A stretch of 7,262 bases of DNA from Oscillospiraceae bacterium (GTDB taxonomy: Bacteria > Bacillota_A > Clostridia > Oscillospirales > WRJC01): the NCBI GenBank assembly GCA_009785015.1, contig WQXD01000187.1:1-7262 (forward strand). Direction: 5' to 3'. Position 1 is the first letter of the stretch, and each line of letters opens with the position of its first letter. Under the pieces are notes generated by a model. That model saw nothing but the letters and a program-made list of their open reading frames with translations, searched no databases and had not been told where the DNA came from. This document shows positions 6,859 to 7,262 of this stretch, piece by piece. The position numbers and the translations under genes were made by a program.

Positions 6859-6877
6859 CCCCCGGCTCCGCCGGGGG
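6859..6877. terminator. GC-rich hairpin between converging genes, probable two-way terminator
   Basis: CCCCCGGC-TCC-GCCGGGGG has a perfect 8-bp stem and 3-nt loop. It sits 54 bp past the stop of the rightward membrane protein and 4 bp past the stop of the leftward zinc-ribbon gene. There is no true T run on either side; the leftward transcript continues TATTTCATTT and the rightward one ATTATC. Position and stability make a shared terminator likely, with the leftward use slightly better. Confidence 0.6.
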
Positions 6878-6881
6878 ATTA

Positions 6882-7076
6882 TCAACGTACTATGCTACAA
6901 CTATCTTTAATTTTACATTTCGGACATTTTAAAGCTGGTGTTTCAAGTGATGCTGAAGGTGCAAATATCAAATTATACCATTTTGCATAGAAATGATGTC
7001 CGCAAGTCGGACAAGCCCACCTATTTTCAGATAATCTAAACGAATTAAAAAAAAGAAACTTGAAAATGAATCTCAT
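6882..7076 (-). CDS. Small zinc-ribbon protein
   Basis: 64 residues, stop TGA. Two CxxC pairs (C22/C25 in CPTC and C51/C54 in CPKC) spaced 25 residues apart make a four-cysteine zinc ribbon; C60 is extra. The first pair is followed by GHHFYAKWYNLIF, a CGxxFYxKWY-type pattern that I associate with small zinc-ribbon proteins of clostridia. The first 14 residues are hydrophobic and basic (MRFIFKFLFF) and may bind membrane or pack on the ribbon. AGAGGG (7084-7089) is 7 nt before the ATG, which supports this start. Its function is unknown; such proteins may bind nucleic acid or partner proteins. Its own promoter was not identified. Confidence 0.75.
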   Translation of the reverse strand: MRFIFKFLFFNSFRLSENRWACPTCGHHFYAKWYNLIFAPSASLETPALKCPKCKIKDSCSIVR

Positions 7077-7078
7077 AA

Positions 7079-7261
7079 TTATTCCCTCTCAAACACAATG
7101 ATTTTTTTAACCAAAATGGAACAATTCATTCCCCTGCTTCCGTAAGCGGCGAGATGAATTGCGAATCGAAAACCGAGTACGAAAAAAGATCGAGCAGTGC
7201 AAATGAAAAAAAAGCGGAGCAGTCGGAGGTCAAAAAAAAGTTGAGCGAAAAAACGCGATTC
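7079..7261 (-). other. Open frame running in from the right edge, doubtful
   Basis: A minus-strand frame is open from the right edge to a TAA at 7081-7079, 2 nt before the zinc-ribbon ATG (60 residues visible). The spacing would suit the end of an upstream operon gene. The peptide is, however, very rich in phenylalanine and arginine, as expected from reading a lysine-coded or A-rich strand backwards. The opposite strand is also open, from an ATG at 7154 to the edge (36 codons, lysine- and glutamate-rich), but with a poor ribosome binding site. Neither is convincing without the sequence to the right. Confidence 0.2.
7122..7161. repeat. 40-bp dyad near the right edge
   Basis: The perfect outer arms CAATTCAT (7122-7129) and ATGAATTG (7154-7161) enclose an inner GCTT-CCGT-AAGC (7136-7147), with partly pairing bases between. 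It is about 45 bp upstream of the zinc-ribbon start. It could be a regulatory fold in that gene's leader, the end of a small mobile or repeated element, or an attenuator. It has no T run typical of a terminator. Confidence 0.55.
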
Positions 7262-7262
7262 A

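Overview
The window looks like chromosomal DNA from a low-to-medium GC Firmicute, most likely a member of the Clostridia. This is an inference. It rests on strong AGGAGG-type ribosome binding sites, consensus sigma-70-type promoters (TTGACA/17 bp/TATAAT), AT-rich spacers and a small zinc-ribbon protein of a kind I associate with clostridia. I cannot name a species.

Layout, left to right. Positions 1-140 hold a near-perfect promoter pointing left out of the window and a large hairpin. Positions 141-5243 are a compact three-gene leftward operon, transcribed in this order: (i) an AlbA_2 (Schlafen-type) / GHKL-ATPase-like / winged-helix protein (5243 to 3744), a probable regulator; (ii) a glycoside hydrolase of family GH31 (3724 to 1700); (iii) a TIM-barrel protein that looks like a glycoside hydrolase of no family I recognise (1703 to 141). 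The regulator and GH31 genes are 19 bp apart, and GH31 overlaps the last gene by a 4-bp GTGA stop/start. An extended -10 promoter and two palindromes lie just upstream of the regulator gene. Positions 5244-5526 are a divergent intergenic region. Positions 5527-6804 encode, rightward, a five-helix membrane protein with a large outside C-terminal domain and no recognised family. It converges on a GC-rich hairpin (6859-6877) with a leftward 64-residue zinc-ribbon protein (7076 to 6882). The last 186 bases carry a long dyad and poorly supported open frames.

How the genes may work together (inference): neither hydrolase has a visible export signal, so they probably act in the cytoplasm on an imported oligosaccharide or glycoside. 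The co-transcribed AlbA_2 protein would sense or regulate this. No transporter or sugar-kinase gene is present here; the promoter at the left edge shows that another leftward unit follows.

The points most worth following up are a 13/14-nt tandem repeat inside the regulator gene, placed just before its winged helix and able to shift frame, and the unassigned hydrolase-like protein coupled to GH31.
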